A program made the position numbers and the translations under genes. From NCBI RefSeq assembly GCF_003967535.1, contig NZ_BIFR01000002.1, positions 186,001 through 250,000 of the forward strand: a DNA stretch of 64,000 nucleotides. Reading direction: 5' to 3'. Shown here in pieces: positions 1 to 9,053 of the stretch (positions are counted from its first letter, which is position 1; every line of letters starts with the position of its first letter). The notes beneath the pieces are model-generated. The model saw only the letters and a program-made list of their open reading frames with translations. It did not search any database and was not told where the DNA came from. The stretch is from Tengunoibacter tsumagoiensis. GTDB taxonomy: Bacteria; Chloroflexota; Ktedonobacteria; Ktedonobacterales; Ktedonobacteraceae.

Positions 1-735
1 GTTGACCACAGCCGTAGTGCCAGTCATGAAGGCATTTTCCTCGCTGGCATAGAAGGCGACAACCTGAGCGACATCGCCTGGATGGGCCAGACGGCCCAGA
101 GGCGTGGCATCCACCTGTCGTTGCTTATGCTCCCTGTCAAGCACATTTGCCATGCGGGTCTCCTCCACCGGGCCCGGCTCGACGACATTGACCGTGATGC
201 CCAGCGGGCCCAGCTCCTGAGCAAGATACCGGGCAAACTGCGCCAGTGCTGCCTTAGACGTACCCAGTGCTATCATTCCCTCTCGGGGCTGATGGCTGAG
301 ACCAGTACCAAGATAGATGATGCGTCCCCAACTCTGCTCAGTCATGGCGGGCAGGACGGCTCTGGTCACCGCGAACGCCGCACGCATCTCGTCATCGAGC
401 TTGCCACCAAGTTCTTCCCACGTCATATCCTGGAACGACTTGATCACATATGGAGTAAGCGCGTTATGCACAAGCACGTCGATGCCGCCCCATCTCACCT
501 GGACCTGCTCGATCATGTTTTTGACCGCCGCAGCTTCGCGTACGTCGGCCTGCACCGCTATGGCCTGGCCGCCTGTATCCTGGATGCTAGCCACAACCTC
601 CTCGGCAGCCGTGTTGGTACGGAGATAGTTGACTATCACGCGCATCCCTCGCATAGCCAGAAGGCGCGCGGTGGCTGCACCGATTCCGCTACTGGCCCCG
701 GTCACTAATGCTACCCTGCTGGTTGCTCCAGTCAT
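1..735 (-). CDS. SDR-family oxidoreductase, C-terminus cut by window edge
   Basis: Short-chain dehydrogenase/reductase-type Rossmann protein, read on the minus strand from ATG at 735 with a strong GGAGG about 6 bases upstream. The frame is open to base 1, so the C-terminus is missing. Near the N-terminus is the glycine-rich NAD(P)-binding motif VTGASSGIG, followed by a classic alternating strand/helix pattern with DVLVHN in the NNAG position and ITVNVVEPGPV after the active site. The usual catalytic Tyr-x-x-x-Lys reads L-G-T-S-K (segment MIALGTSKAAL), so the tyrosine is replaced by leucine; from memory, a subset of SDRs has GTAKA or GTSKA here. The substrate cannot be told. It may be a reductase with altered chemistry or a non-catalytic SDR. 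Family call firm, function open. Confidence 0.88.
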   Translation of the reverse strand, partial: MTGATSRVALVTGASSGIGAATARLLAMRGMRVIVNYLRTNTAAEEVVASIQDTGGQAIAVQADVREAAAVKNMIEQVQVRWGGIDVLVHNALTPYVIKSFQDMTWEELGGKLDDEMRAAFAVTRAVLPAMTEQSWGRIIYLGTGLSHQPREGMIALGTSKAALAQFARYLAQELGPLGITVNVVEPGPVEETRMANVLDREHKQRQVDATPLGRLAHPGDVAQVVAFYASEENAFMTGTTAVVN

Positions 736-1082
736 GGACCCACCTCCTGCTCATAGTAGCGGGCTGTCGGCATGAACGCTTGGAGTTGTCCATCGTCGAT
801 GCCCGGGTGTATTGATTAGATCGCCCCGTATGCAAAGCCTCTCGTCATTACACGACTTTGAGAATCTGTAAGTTACGCAACCAGCAGGAAACCTTCAGGG
901 ATGGAAGGCACAAAAGAATCAGGACAGCTCACAAAATGAGAGAATAGAGAGTTTACAGATACAGGAGTGACGCTTCTCTCCCTGTTGTGACCAGTAAAAA
1001 GTGCGTGGAAATGCTGAAATTGATAGAAAGAAGGCCTGCTCGTTTATGTAGTAGAAGGTATTTAAATGAGGGAGTAGGCTGA
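736..1082. other. Intergenic stretch between divergent genes
   Basis: 347 bases separating the minus-strand SDR gene from a plus-strand membrane protein. No convincing gene, hairpin or repeat was seen. It must hold the promoters of both genes, but no clear -35/-10 pair stands out. Confidence 0.4.
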
Positions 1083-1685
1083 ATGTTACAACACCTGGAA
1101 ATTCGCAATAAACACAGACATATGAAAGAGTGGACTCCATCACAACAGGTATCTCATCTTGCCGAAACATCTCGATTAGGAAAATTTACGGTGTGTGGCA
1201 GGTTCACGGACTATCCAGCCAGTAACTTATTGTCAATGCTGATCTTGTTTCCGCTGTATCTGCTGGTTTTCAGCGCTGGCTTTTTTTGGCTATTCTATCT
1301 GATCATGCCTGGCAATGTGCTTGGGATTGTTTGTCTGCTGCTCTTTGGTATGATCCCTCTATCTGGACTCGCCTATGTGAGGGGTAAGAAGGCATTGAAA
1401 GCGCGTTCTGGAGGATTAACATCAGTATATTTTTATCAGCAAGGCTTCGTCTCTGTTCATGACGAGCAATCTATCGCACTGCGTTGGGACCAGATCGAAC
1501 GTGTTGAGAGAATTGTTGAGCGAGTTGATGACGGTCCCGTAGGCCGCTGTCAGATACTGTTGATGGATGGTAGCGATATCATTCTGATGAATTGTGGCCG
1601 AAGGGATCTGCATGAAGAGATCAGACGACGCGTTATGCGCTCACGTAAAGGATATCAACATCGTAAGAGACCTGTTCGATCCTAG
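1083..1685 (+). CDS. Two-TM protein with C-terminal beta-rich domain
   Basis: Protein of 200 residues, family not firmly recognised. A soluble N-terminal ~45 residues is followed by two adjacent hydrophobic helices (about residues 47-95, with FPLYLLVFSAGFFWLF and VLGIVCLLLFGMIPLSGLAY), then a strand-rich, PH-like cytoplasmic region containing YFYQQGFVSVHDEQSIALRW and a basic end (RSRKGYQHRKRPVRS). The pattern of a membrane hairpin followed by 'YxxGFVxxxDexxxxxxWdqI' resembles uncharacterised Ktedonobacteria DUF6585-like proteins, stated from memory. GGGAG lies about 9 bases before the chosen ATG; an internal ATG at 1122 is a possible alternative. No operon partner. Confidence 0.6.
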   Translation: MLQHLEIRNKHRHMKEWTPSQQVSHLAETSRLGKFTVCGRFTDYPASNLLSMLILFPLYLLVFSAGFFWLFYLIMPGNVLGIVCLLLFGMIPLSGLAYVRGKKALKARSGGLTSVYFYQQGFVSVHDEQSIALRWDQIERVERIVERVDDGPVGRCQILLMDGSDIILMNCGRRDLHEEIRRRVMRSRKGYQHRKRPVRS

Positions 1686-1905
1686 CTATTCCATCGCCTT
1701 TCTCATTCTGAGTAGACGTTCATGAAGGGGTTTCACCACCCTGCATGAAACTTTTATTTTCAGAAGAGTTTGTATGTTACAAGGACGGTTTCTTCGCGTT
1801 TAGAATGATGAGCAACAATTTCTTTTCTTCTGCACTGAAGGTGCTTTCTGGGTGGCTCACGATAGCCAGATTGGTAGCATAGAGTAAGAGGAGCAGGGAC
1901 GTACC

Positions 1906-2316
1906 ATGGAGACCGAGCGTACAGAAAAGGTTATTTTTGAGTTTTCTGATGAGGTACATCAGTTTCTTGAAGATCAAGACATTGATTTCTACCAGGAATT
2001 ACAGCGCGAGCTGCCTGGTCTTCACGTCGTTGTTCAGCGAGATCCTGAGGCTCAACGTGGAAGTAAGGATGTAACGACTATCATTTTAGCCGTTGCTACT
2101 CTGGTCAGCTCCCTCACGCCGGTTGTTTTACGCATTCTCAATCAGTTCACTCCTCCAAATCGTTCAGAGTCCTGGCAGATTGAAGAGATCGAGACCCGTC
2201 AGCCAGACGGCACGACTATTATTCATCGCAAACGCATTCGTTCGACTCAGGAGAATCGTCTGCCAGAAGCCACAGTCACTCCAACGTCTCCTGATTCTAA
2301 AGGGACTGAGGCATAG
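1906..2316 (+). CDS. Small single-TM protein, candidate effector-associated component
   Basis: Protein of 136 residues. An acidic N-terminal alpha/beta part (VIFEFSDEVHQFLEDQ, then ELPGLHVVVQRDP) is followed by one hydrophobic helix (about residues 64-84, TTIILAVATLVSSLTPVVLR) and a short tail rich in charged and threonine residues (IEEIETRQPDGTTIIHRKR). The start is supported by GAGGAG about 10 bases upstream. It ends 2 bases before the caspase-like/NACHT/HEAT gene, so the two are almost certainly co-transcribed and translationally linked. Size, single helix and position match the small 'effector-associated constant component' proteins (EACC1 type) described for NTPase-based bacterial conflict systems. 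That family assignment is my inference from architecture, not from a profile search. Confidence 0.62.
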   Translation: METERTEKVIFEFSDEVHQFLEDQDIDFYQELQRELPGLHVVVQRDPEAQRGSKDVTTIILAVATLVSSLTPVVLRILNQFTPPNRSESWQIEEIETRQPDGTTIIHRKRIRSTQENRLPEATVTPTSPDSKGTEA

Positions 2317-2318
2317 GG

Positions 2319-5300
2319 ATGACGGAGCCGAAACGCTACGCCTGCCTGCTTGGAGCCAACGGACCTCAGAGCATGCGACTTCAGTATGCAGAGCGCGATG
2401 TTGAACGTCTGGCCAGCGCGCTGCAACATCCCCGCTGTTCTTTCCAGGTGGCACCGCTTATCGCTGAGTCGCGCCAGAAATCCCTTGTCCACTTACGCAA
2501 CACCACCGAAAAGTGTCAGCCACAGGACACACTGGTGGTTCATTTTTCTGGCCATGCCATTTTCGACGAAGAGCTTTTTTTGATCTGTAACGAGACCGAT
2601 CCCGACGATCTTCTGTCTTCAGGGCTCGAAATTAGTGACATAAAGAAGCTTATTCGGAAATGTAAAGCGCGCAATAAAGTCCTTATTCTGGATTGTTGCC
2701 ATGCTGCAGGTGCACACCCAAACCTCTTCAAAGGCGTTCAAGACTTCCGGGGTGAGTTAAACCAGGCCCTGCAGGGAAGCGCAAATGTTATCCTCTCAGC
2801 CTGCTCTCGACGTGCTCAAGCCAGAGAGGTAGAGGCCCTGGAGGCTGGTTTTCTTTCCTGGGCCGTCAGTGCAGCATGCCAGGAACATTTTCAGGATGCC
2901 TCCCCTGACCAGCACAGTCTCTCCCTCGCAGATATATGGAGCTGGGTCAATACAGCACGAGATCAGATGAATCAAACCTACTCTATTCAGCTCCCTCTCC
3001 CCGTTTTTATTCAGGAACAAGAAGGCTTTTACAACGATATCTGGTTCTCGCTTCAGCAACGTACTGGCAGCATGACCCGGCAATATATCTCTGCGAATCT
3101 GCGTCGCAAATATCTGGAACATCTCTGCAAATACTATAGCACTGTTACGCTCCCGATTGGTCCAGCCGAGGGTTTCTCGCTCCATGCGATTTTTCAACCT
3201 TTAGAATTGCGCAGCGAACCCTTAGCAGCGGAGGATCTGGACAAGAGGATGCGCCGTCCTCTTCTAGGAGAGCCAGAGAGAGCCCTCGATGACGTTCAGT
3301 CCCAGTTCGAGGCTTCCGAAAACAAAAGGAGTCAACCAACGCGGGTGATTGCAGAGAATAGTGAGGATGCGCTGAAGAAAAGCCCCCACCATCGCGTTGT
3401 GATTCTTGGTGGACCGGGCACAGGCAAGACAACGACCCTGAAATATCTGATTGGCCGTCATGCCCAGGAAGCGCTTTTGGATCACCATCTGCCGATCCCG
3501 ATCTTTCTCTCCTTGCCAGATTTCGTGCGCTTCGATCGACCACTTCGCCACTATCTGGCGGATATGATTGAACGCTTTGGTATAGACGCACAGTTTGCCG
3601 AGCTCGTATGGCAAGAACTTGACAATGGACATGCCTTTGTTTGCCTGGATAGTCTAGATGAAGTGAGACCAGAAGCGCGCCCAGGGCTGATTGCGCAGAT
3701 TAATACCTGGGCTTTAGAGAATAAAAGTACCTGGATTGTTGGCTCTCGCTTCACCGAATACAAAGGTGGACAATTCAAAAGGGGACAATTTGCCGAGTGG
3801 GAGATTCTTTCGCTCAATCATGAGCGCCGCCTCGCCCTGGCCCATGCCTTACTTCCTGAGCTTCAGCAACGTTTAGAGATAACACCCTCACCCATACTAA
3901 CTCCACCCTCTTTCATCGACCTCCTTGAACATCATCCACAAGCAGCCGCCTGGGGAGAGAACCCGTTACTGCTAAGCCTGGCAGCGATCGTCTTCCTCAA
4001 AACTAGAGGGCTACCCGCCAGTCGAACTATGCTGTACAAAGAGGTAGTTGAAGCTCTTATAAAAACACGCGAAGCAAGCAGTGTCTGGAGCACGCTCCTC
4101 TGGCGCCTTCTGACAGCGCTGGCGCTCTGGCTCCATCAGAACAAAGGGCGCATCTTCAGCATCAACGACCTGTTAACCTTTCTTATCAACGTTCAAGGCA
4201 AGTCAGACCAGGAAGCTGCAACCTTTGCTGAACGCATTATCGCCTCTGGGATCATCGAACCAGTAGCGAAAGAGATCTATGGGTTTCGTCATCAAACCTT
4301 TCAAGAATACTTAGCCGCAGTCGAGCTTGCCAATGGGCTCGTAAGTCGAGAGGAAAAGACCCGTGAACGCATCAGGCAATTGATCTGGAGCAAACGTAGA
4401 TATAGCCGCTGGACAGAAATCTTGCGCTTAATGGTAGGAGCTCTTGCCCATTATCATGGATCAAGTGGATGGCAGGAGGCATTCATCTGGTTACAGTCAT
4501 TGCTCGATCAAAAAGATACCTCAGAAGGCGATATCGGCAATGTAGGTTTATTATTAATAATCTCATCTCTGGTTGAGTTAAGAGACGCACCGCAGAAACC
4601 ACAGCCAGCGCTAACGGACTTCGAAAAAAAAGCAGTTCTGCAATGGGAAACGCAGTTATTTGCAGCCTCCACGGGAAATAATCAGCAACAAAGATTACTT
4701 CATATTATTCGAGAGATCCAGCTATTGAGCAACGAAACAACACTTTTTACTATCAACCAATTTCTCAAGTCAGCACAGCATTTTTCTGGACAGCGCAGAA
4801 AAATTGCGATTGAAGCTTTCGGTCTGCTACGAAGCAGTGAATCCATTAAAGTCTTCCAACAGGCTCTGCATGATGAGGATGATAATGTCCGTTTTGTAGC
4901 AGCAGAGGCGCTGGGTCAGGTCGGGGAGTTTGAATTCTTGATTGAGGCTCTGCATGATGAGGATAACTTTGTGCGTCATATAGCAGCTCATGCGCTGGGT
5001 CAAACTGGGGAAAGGATGCCAATAGAAGCGTTACTGCTTGCTCTGCATGATGACGATGGCTTTGTGCGTCAAGCAGCAGCTGCGGCCCTGGGTCAAGCAG
5101 GAGAGCGGATGCCGATAGAAGCGTTATTGCTTGCCCTACATGATGAGAATAGCTCGGTGCGTCGAGCAGCAGCCGAGGCCCTGGGTCAAGCAGGAGAGCG
5201 GATGCCAATAGAAGCGTTGCTGCTTGCCCTGCATGATGATGATCGCTCGGTGCGTCGAGCAGCAGCCGAGGCCCTGGGTCAAGCCGGGGAAAGGATGCCA

Positions 5301-7331
5301 ATAGAAGCGTTGCTGCTTGCCCTGCATGATGAGAATCGCTTTGTGCGTAGCGCAGCAGCCCAGTCGCTAGGTCAAGCCGGGGAAAGGATGCCAATAGAAG
5401 CATTGCTGCTTGCCCTGCATGATGAGGAGAGCGATGTGCGTCGAGCAGCATCTGAGGCCCTGGGCCAGGCCGGGGAGAGGATACCGATAGAAGCGTTGCT
5501 GCTTGCCTTGCATGATGAGGAGAGCGATGTGCGTCGAGCAGCAGCCAGGGCGCTGGGCCAGGCTGGGGATGAGATGCCGATAGAGGCGTTGTTACTCGCC
5601 CTGCATGATAAGAATGGCTCCGTGCGTCAAGCAGCAGCCGAGGTGTTGGGTCAAGCATGGGAGCGGATGCCAGTTGAAGCGTTGCTGTTCGCTGTGTATG
5701 ATAAGGATCGCCCTGTTCGTAGTGTAGCAGCCGAGGCCCTGGGTCATGCCGAGGAAAGGATGCCAATAGAAGCGTTGTTGCTCGCCCTGCATGATGAGGA
5801 TGGTGATGTGCGTCGAGCAGCAGCCGAGGCGCTGGGTCAAGTCGGGGAAAGGATGCCGATAGAAGCGTTGGTGCTCGCTCTGCATGATAAGGAGCGTGAT
5901 GTGCGTCGAGCAGCCGCCCTGGCGCTGGGTCAAGCAGGAGAGCGGATGCCGATAGAAGCGTTGCTGGTCGCTTTGCATGATAAGGCGAGCAATGTTCGTA
6001 GTGCGGCAGCTAAGGCCCTGGGTCAGGCAGGGGAGCGGATACCGATAGAAGCATTGTTGCTTGCTCTGCAGGATAAGCATGGAAATGTACGTAGCACTGC
6101 AGCCGAGGCACTGGGCCATGCAGGGGAGAAGATGCCAATAGAAGCGTTGTTGCTTACCCTGCATGATGACGATTTCGATGTGCATAGCGCAGCAGCCGAG
6201 GCGCTGGGTCAAGCCGGGGAGAAGATGCCAATAGAAGCGTTGTTGCTTACCCTGCATGATAAGAATCGCTCTGTGTGTAGCGCAGCAGCCGAGGCATTGG
6301 GTCATACCAGGGAGAGGATGCCGGTAGAAGCGTTGATGATCGCCCTGCATGATGGGGAGAGCCATGTGCGCAGCGCAGCAGCCGAGGTGCTGGGTCAAGC
6401 GGGAGAGCGGATGCCAGTAGAAGCGTTACTACAGGCTCTACATGATGAGGATGGCAGTGTGCGTAGCGCAGCAGCCGAGGCGCTGGGTCAAGCAGAAGAG
6501 TGGATGCCAGTAGAAGCGTTGCTTCAGACTCTACATGATAGAGATAGTTATGTGCGTCGAGCAGCAACTTACGCTCTGGGTCGAGCAGGGGAGCGGATGC
6601 CGATAGAAGCGTTGCTTCAGACTCTGCATGATAAGAATAGTTTTGTGCGTAGCGGAGCAGTCGCGGCGTTGGGTCAGGCGGGAGATCGAATGCCAATAGA
6701 AGTGTTGCTTCAGACTCTGCATGATGATGATAACAGTGTCCGTAGCACTGTCATTGAGGTGCTGGGTCAAGCAGGAAAGCGAGTGCCTGCTGAAGTATTT
6801 TTGCACGCTCTCTATGATGAGGATCGCTTTATTCGTCATGCGGCTGTTGCTCAATTACTTAAGATAGATACTAACATCATCACACGAGAAGAGATGCTGC
6901 TTCTCATTACCGACGAAGACGCATCAGTTCGGTCTACTGCATTAAAATTACTTAAGAAACAGTATGGACACGAATTCGAAATGGTGTTGGAGGAAGCCAC
7001 AGCTATTTTAGAAAAGCGAGCATCTCCTCTGGTGTTCAAACCATTGGCTCAGACTATTGTGGCTGACATTCTAAGTGATATGAAGGTAGCTACTCCTCTG
7101 GTGTTTGAAACCTTAGAGGGCATGTTAGTTTCTCCATCATGGCAAGTTCGCGTTCATGCTATACGTGCATTGGAAAATATTCGTCGCTCTATTCCAAATA
7201 CCATTATTTCACGTCTGATTGCATTATGTTCTGATCCTGATCCACGTATGCGTGTTGTGCGTCGCGCAGCAGACGCGGCCCTGGCAGAGATACTCTCCCT
7301 GGAAGCGAGTATTGAAGATGATGAAGTATGA
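2319..7331 (+). CDS. Caspase-like peptidase / NACHT ATPase / HEAT-repeat conflict protein
   Basis: Protein of 1670 residues with three parts. Residues ~5-235: caspase-like (C14) domain, with candidate catalytic His in VVHFSGHA (about residue 79) and Cys in LDCCHAAG (126/127). Residues ~355-700: NACHT/STAND NTPase, with Walker A GGPGTGKT at 364-371 and Walker B VCLDSLDEV near 440-448, followed by helical winged-helix-like sequence. Residues ~845-1600: at least 22 HEAT repeats, most exactly 31 residues long and nearly identical, then more divergent HEAT units to the C-terminus. This is the layout of an NLR-like immune or programmed-death protein: the repeats sense, the NTPase switches and the protease acts. 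It follows the small 1906-2316 gene by 2 bases. The internal homogeneity is exceptional. The role in phage defence is inferred; the domain calls are firm. Confidence 0.93.
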   Translation: MTEPKRYACLLGANGPQSMRLQYAERDVERLASALQHPRCSFQVAPLIAESRQKSLVHLRNTTEKCQPQDTLVVHFSGHAIFDEELFLICNETDPDDLLSSGLEISDIKKLIRKCKARNKVLILDCCHAAGAHPNLFKGVQDFRGELNQALQGSANVILSACSRRAQAREVEALEAGFLSWAVSAACQEHFQDASPDQHSLSLADIWSWVNTARDQMNQTYSIQLPLPVFIQEQEGFYNDIWFSLQQRTGSMTRQYISANLRRKYLEHLCKYYSTVTLPIGPAEGFSLHAIFQPLELRSEPLAAEDLDKRMRRPLLGEPERALDDVQSQFEASENKRSQPTRVIAENSEDALKKSPHHRVVILGGPGTGKTTTLKYLIGRHAQEALLDHHLPIPIFLSLPDFVRFDRPLRHYLADMIERFGIDAQFAELVWQELDNGHAFVCLDSLDEVRPEARPGLIAQINTWALENKSTWIVGSRFTEYKGGQFKRGQFAEWEILSLNHERRLALAHALLPELQQRLEITPSPILTPPSFIDLLEHHPQAAAWGENPLLLSLAAIVFLKTRGLPASRTMLYKEVVEALIKTREASSVWSTLLWRLLTALALWLHQNKGRIFSINDLLTFLINVQGKSDQEAATFAERIIASGIIEPVAKEIYGFRHQTFQEYLAAVELANGLVSREEKTRERIRQLIWSKRRYSRWTEILRLMVGALAHYHGSSGWQEAFIWLQSLLDQKDTSEGDIGNVGLLLIISSLVELRDAPQKPQPALTDFEKKAVLQWETQLFAASTGNNQQQRLLHIIREIQLLSNETTLFTINQFLKSAQHFSGQRRKIAIEAFGLLRSSESIKVFQQALHDEDDNVRFVAAEALGQVGEFEFLIEALHDEDNFVRHIAAHALGQTGERMPIEALLLALHDDDGFVRQAAAAALGQAGERMPIEALLLALHDENSSVRRAAAEALGQAGERMPIEALLLALHDDDRSVRRAAAEALGQAGERMPIEALLLALHDENRFVRSAAAQSLGQAGERMPIEALLLALHDEESDVRRAASEALGQAGERIPIEALLLALHDEESDVRRAAARALGQAGDEMPIEALLLALHDKNGSVRQAAAEVLGQAWERMPVEALLFAVYDKDRPVRSVAAEALGHAEERMPIEALLLALHDEDGDVRRAAAEALGQVGERMPIEALVLALHDKERDVRRAAALALGQAGERMPIEALLVALHDKASNVRSAAAKALGQAGERIPIEALLLALQDKHGNVRSTAAEALGHAGEKMPIEALLLTLHDDDFDVHSAAAEALGQAGEKMPIEALLLTLHDKNRSVCSAAAEALGHTRERMPVEALMIALHDGESHVRSAAAEVLGQAGERMPVEALLQALHDEDGSVRSAAAEALGQAEEWMPVEALLQTLHDRDSYVRRAATYALGRAGERMPIEALLQTLHDKNSFVRSGAVAALGQAGDRMPIEVLLQTLHDDDNSVRSTVIEVLGQAGKRVPAEVFLHALYDEDRFIRHAAVAQLLKIDTNIITREEMLLLITDEDASVRSTALKLLKKQYGHEFEMVLEEATAILEKRASPLVFKPLAQTIVADILSDMKVATPLVFETLEGMLVSPSWQVRVHAIRALENIRRSIPNTIISRLIALCSDPDPRMRVVRRAADAALAEILSLEASIEDDEV
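4858..6860 (+). repeat. About 22 tandem 93-bp coding repeats (HEAT array)
   Basis: In-frame tandem repeats of 93 bp (31 residues) inside the caspase-NACHT gene. The GCT of 'GCTCTNNATGAT' at 5040 and at 6807 lie exactly 19 x 93 bases apart, so there is no net length change across 20 units. The consensus protein unit begins ERMPIEALLLALHD and ends VRRAAAEALGQAG. Variation is concentrated in the 4-5 residues between ALHD and VR (for example ENSS, DDRS, EESD, KNGS, KHGN). The first two units are slightly shorter or more divergent, and units after 6860 are degenerate. Confidence 0.92.
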
Positions 7332-7429
7332 GAAGTTCTCTTAAGAAGTTCTCAGTGCTAAGGCAAAGTCATTGCGATTGAGTGCCAGCTTTTCTAAGAA
7401 GAACAGATCGCATCTCAAGACCCTTACAG

Positions 7430-7891
7430 TTACGATGCGGTTTCGATTAATGCTGCCAGATCCCGTAACGTCTCGCGTAAAAGCTCCATCCGGCTCTGAC
7501 CCAGATGGGTTGCCCACTCTGCTTCAGTCTGCTTAATAATCTCACGAGCTTGTTGTTCACAGAGGCGACCAAGATCGGTCAGATGAATGATTTTTGCACG
7601 CCCATCACTTTTATCCGCCACACGCAGAACATAGCCCTGCTCCTCCAGATATTCAATGAGATAATTTATTGCCTGCTTTGTCATCTGAGCATCTTCGGTC
7701 AGGTCACTCAGACGTGACCCCGTGGGCTCAATATGTTGCAGGACGCGCAGATGGCTGGCATGAAATTCGGGATGGCCTTGCTCTACCAGCCCTTGTTGAA
7801 TGCGTACCGTTAATGCTTGATACGGAATGCGTAGCAGTGCTCCTAATAACCGTTCATTATCAGATAGTGCCTTATTTTCATTGCTTCTCAT
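7430..7891 (-). CDS. MarR-family transcriptional regulator
   Basis: Protein of 153 residues with a winged helix-turn-helix. Recognition region about 47-90 (GSRLSDLTEDAQMTKQAINYLIEYLEEQGYV), then the wing with the typical D-x-R-A/G-K signature (DKSDGRAKIIHLTDLG), flanked by dimerisation helices at both ends. MarR proteins usually bind palindromes in their own upstream region and respond to small ligands. Several TTTACCA/TAGTAAA half-sites lie directly upstream. The start ATG at 7891 has no strong Shine-Dalgarno. Its target gene is not obvious; the reductase at 8460, more than 500 bases away on the other strand, is possible. Confidence 0.9.
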   Translation of the reverse strand: MRSNENKALSDNERLLGALLRIPYQALTVRIQQGLVEQGHPEFHASHLRVLQHIEPTGSRLSDLTEDAQMTKQAINYLIEYLEEQGYVLRVADKSDGRAKIIHLTDLGRLCEQQAREIIKQTEAEWATHLGQSRMELLRETLRDLAALIETAS

Positions 7892-7897
7892 GTACTA

Positions 7898-7964
7898 TTT
7901 ACCATATCCTCTACTTGACAAATTCGTCTTTTCATCTTACCATTTTAGTAAAGGCATTTTACCA
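7898..7964. promoter_or_regulatory. Candidate MarR operator cluster
   Basis: An AT-rich region just upstream of the marR-like start contains TTTACCA at 7898-7904, then TTACCATTTTAGTAA (7937-7951, an imperfect palindrome) and TAGTAAA-GGCAT-TTTACCA (7946-7964, arms matching 6 of 7). Overlapping half-sites of this kind are typical for autoregulated MarR proteins. Pattern seen; function inferred. Confidence 0.35.
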
Positions 7965-8459
7965 AAAATATGGATGACATGGGCGGAATGCCTCGTCCAT
8001 TCTAAGACTACCCTGTATTTTCTCATGCTCTCGCAAACATCACAAGAGAAACACTTCTGGCTGGTGACTCACTCTGGTCCAGCATTTAGACCAGGCACAG
8101 AGTGCATTCCAATCTCTTTATTGAAGAGGTTATTCCTGCAGTACGTGCGGCGCTGAACTCGTAAGTGCGTTGCCAGTAGCGGTCCTGTCCATTTTATTCA
8201 AGACACTGCCCTTTTGTTCCGTTATACTACGCTCGTTGACGATGAACATCACTGTTTTTGACCGTCTCAACGTTTGCAAAAGCGGCCCCTCGCGAATGAA
8301 AAAACAGGCCCTGCGAATCATCGATGCGAGGTAGACCAATGCATGCCAACCGAGCTAGAAACCTGGTGTTCTTTTTCCGAGCAACGTTGTAATCTGTTCG
8401 ATTGGTCACCGCGAAGCGCGCAAATGAGGTGGTCAAGAACACAACAAAAGGAGCAGCGC
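7965..8459. other. Intergenic stretch before the reductase gene
   Basis: No supported gene in about 500 bases. The frame of the downstream reductase stays open back to 8274, but that extension lacks family similarity and a ribosome site. No terminator or repeat was recognised. Confidence 0.4.
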
Positions 8460-9014
8460 ATGAGAAAAGTGATTGTCTTTGTAATGGTCACGCTTGATGG
8501 TTTCTTTAGCGGACCCGACGGAGAACTCGATTGGCATGTTGTGGATGAAGAATTTAACAACTTTGCCAACGAGCAGCTCGCTTCCGTAGATACACTGTTG
8601 TTTGGACGCGTCACCTATCAGAGCATGGCAAGTTACTGGCCAACGTCGGGTGTGCTTGAGGACGATCCGATTATTGCCCACAAAATGAATACATTTTCCA
8701 AAATCGTGTTTTCCAGAACACTGGAGCAGGCGGAATGGGAAAATACCAGACTGGTGAAAGATCATCTCGCAGAAGAAATCTTGCAACTCAAGCAGCAGCC
8801 GGGCAAAGACCTCATCATCTTCGGGAGCTCCACCCTTTCGGCCTCACTCCTCAATCTGGGCTTGATTGATGAATTGCGAATCATGGTCAATCCGGTCGTG
8901 TTAGGCAAGGGCCAGCCCTTATTCAAAGGCATCGAGGAGAAGTTGCCCCTCACACGTTTCGACACCAGAACCTTTCAATCAGGCAATGTACTCCTATTTT
9001 ACCGGCCAGCATAA
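8460..9014 (+). CDS. Dihydrofolate reductase / RibD C-terminal family protein
   Basis: Protein of 184 residues starting MRKVIVFVMVTLDGFFSGPD, the usual start of the DHFR-like (RibD C-terminal domain, YyaP-type) family. Further landmarks are LLFGRVTYQSMASYWP (NADPH-site region), KIVFSRTLEQAEWENT, DLIIFGSSTLSASLL (glycine-containing nucleotide-binding loop) and IDELRIMVNPVVLGKGQPLF, the family's most conserved stretch. Length is normal. The start at 8460 is fixed by AAGGAG about 7 bases upstream, although the frame is open further upstream. Expected role: NADPH-dependent reduction of an unknown pteridine-like or other small substrate. It is usually a solo gene in soil bacteria, as here. Confidence 0.9.
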   Translation: MRKVIVFVMVTLDGFFSGPDGELDWHVVDEEFNNFANEQLASVDTLLFGRVTYQSMASYWPTSGVLEDDPIIAHKMNTFSKIVFSRTLEQAEWENTRLVKDHLAEEILQLKQQPGKDLIIFGSSTLSASLLNLGLIDELRIMVNPVVLGKGQPLFKGIEEKLPLTRFDTRTFQSGNVLLFYRPA

Positions 9015-9053
9015 TCATTGCGATCAGAGCAACCCTTTTTATTCCGTGGCTGA

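Noticed and set aside
4846-6854. Long minus-strand frames across the HEAT-repeat region
   Set aside because: They are shadows created by the regular 93-bp repeats of the plus-strand caspase-NACHT gene.
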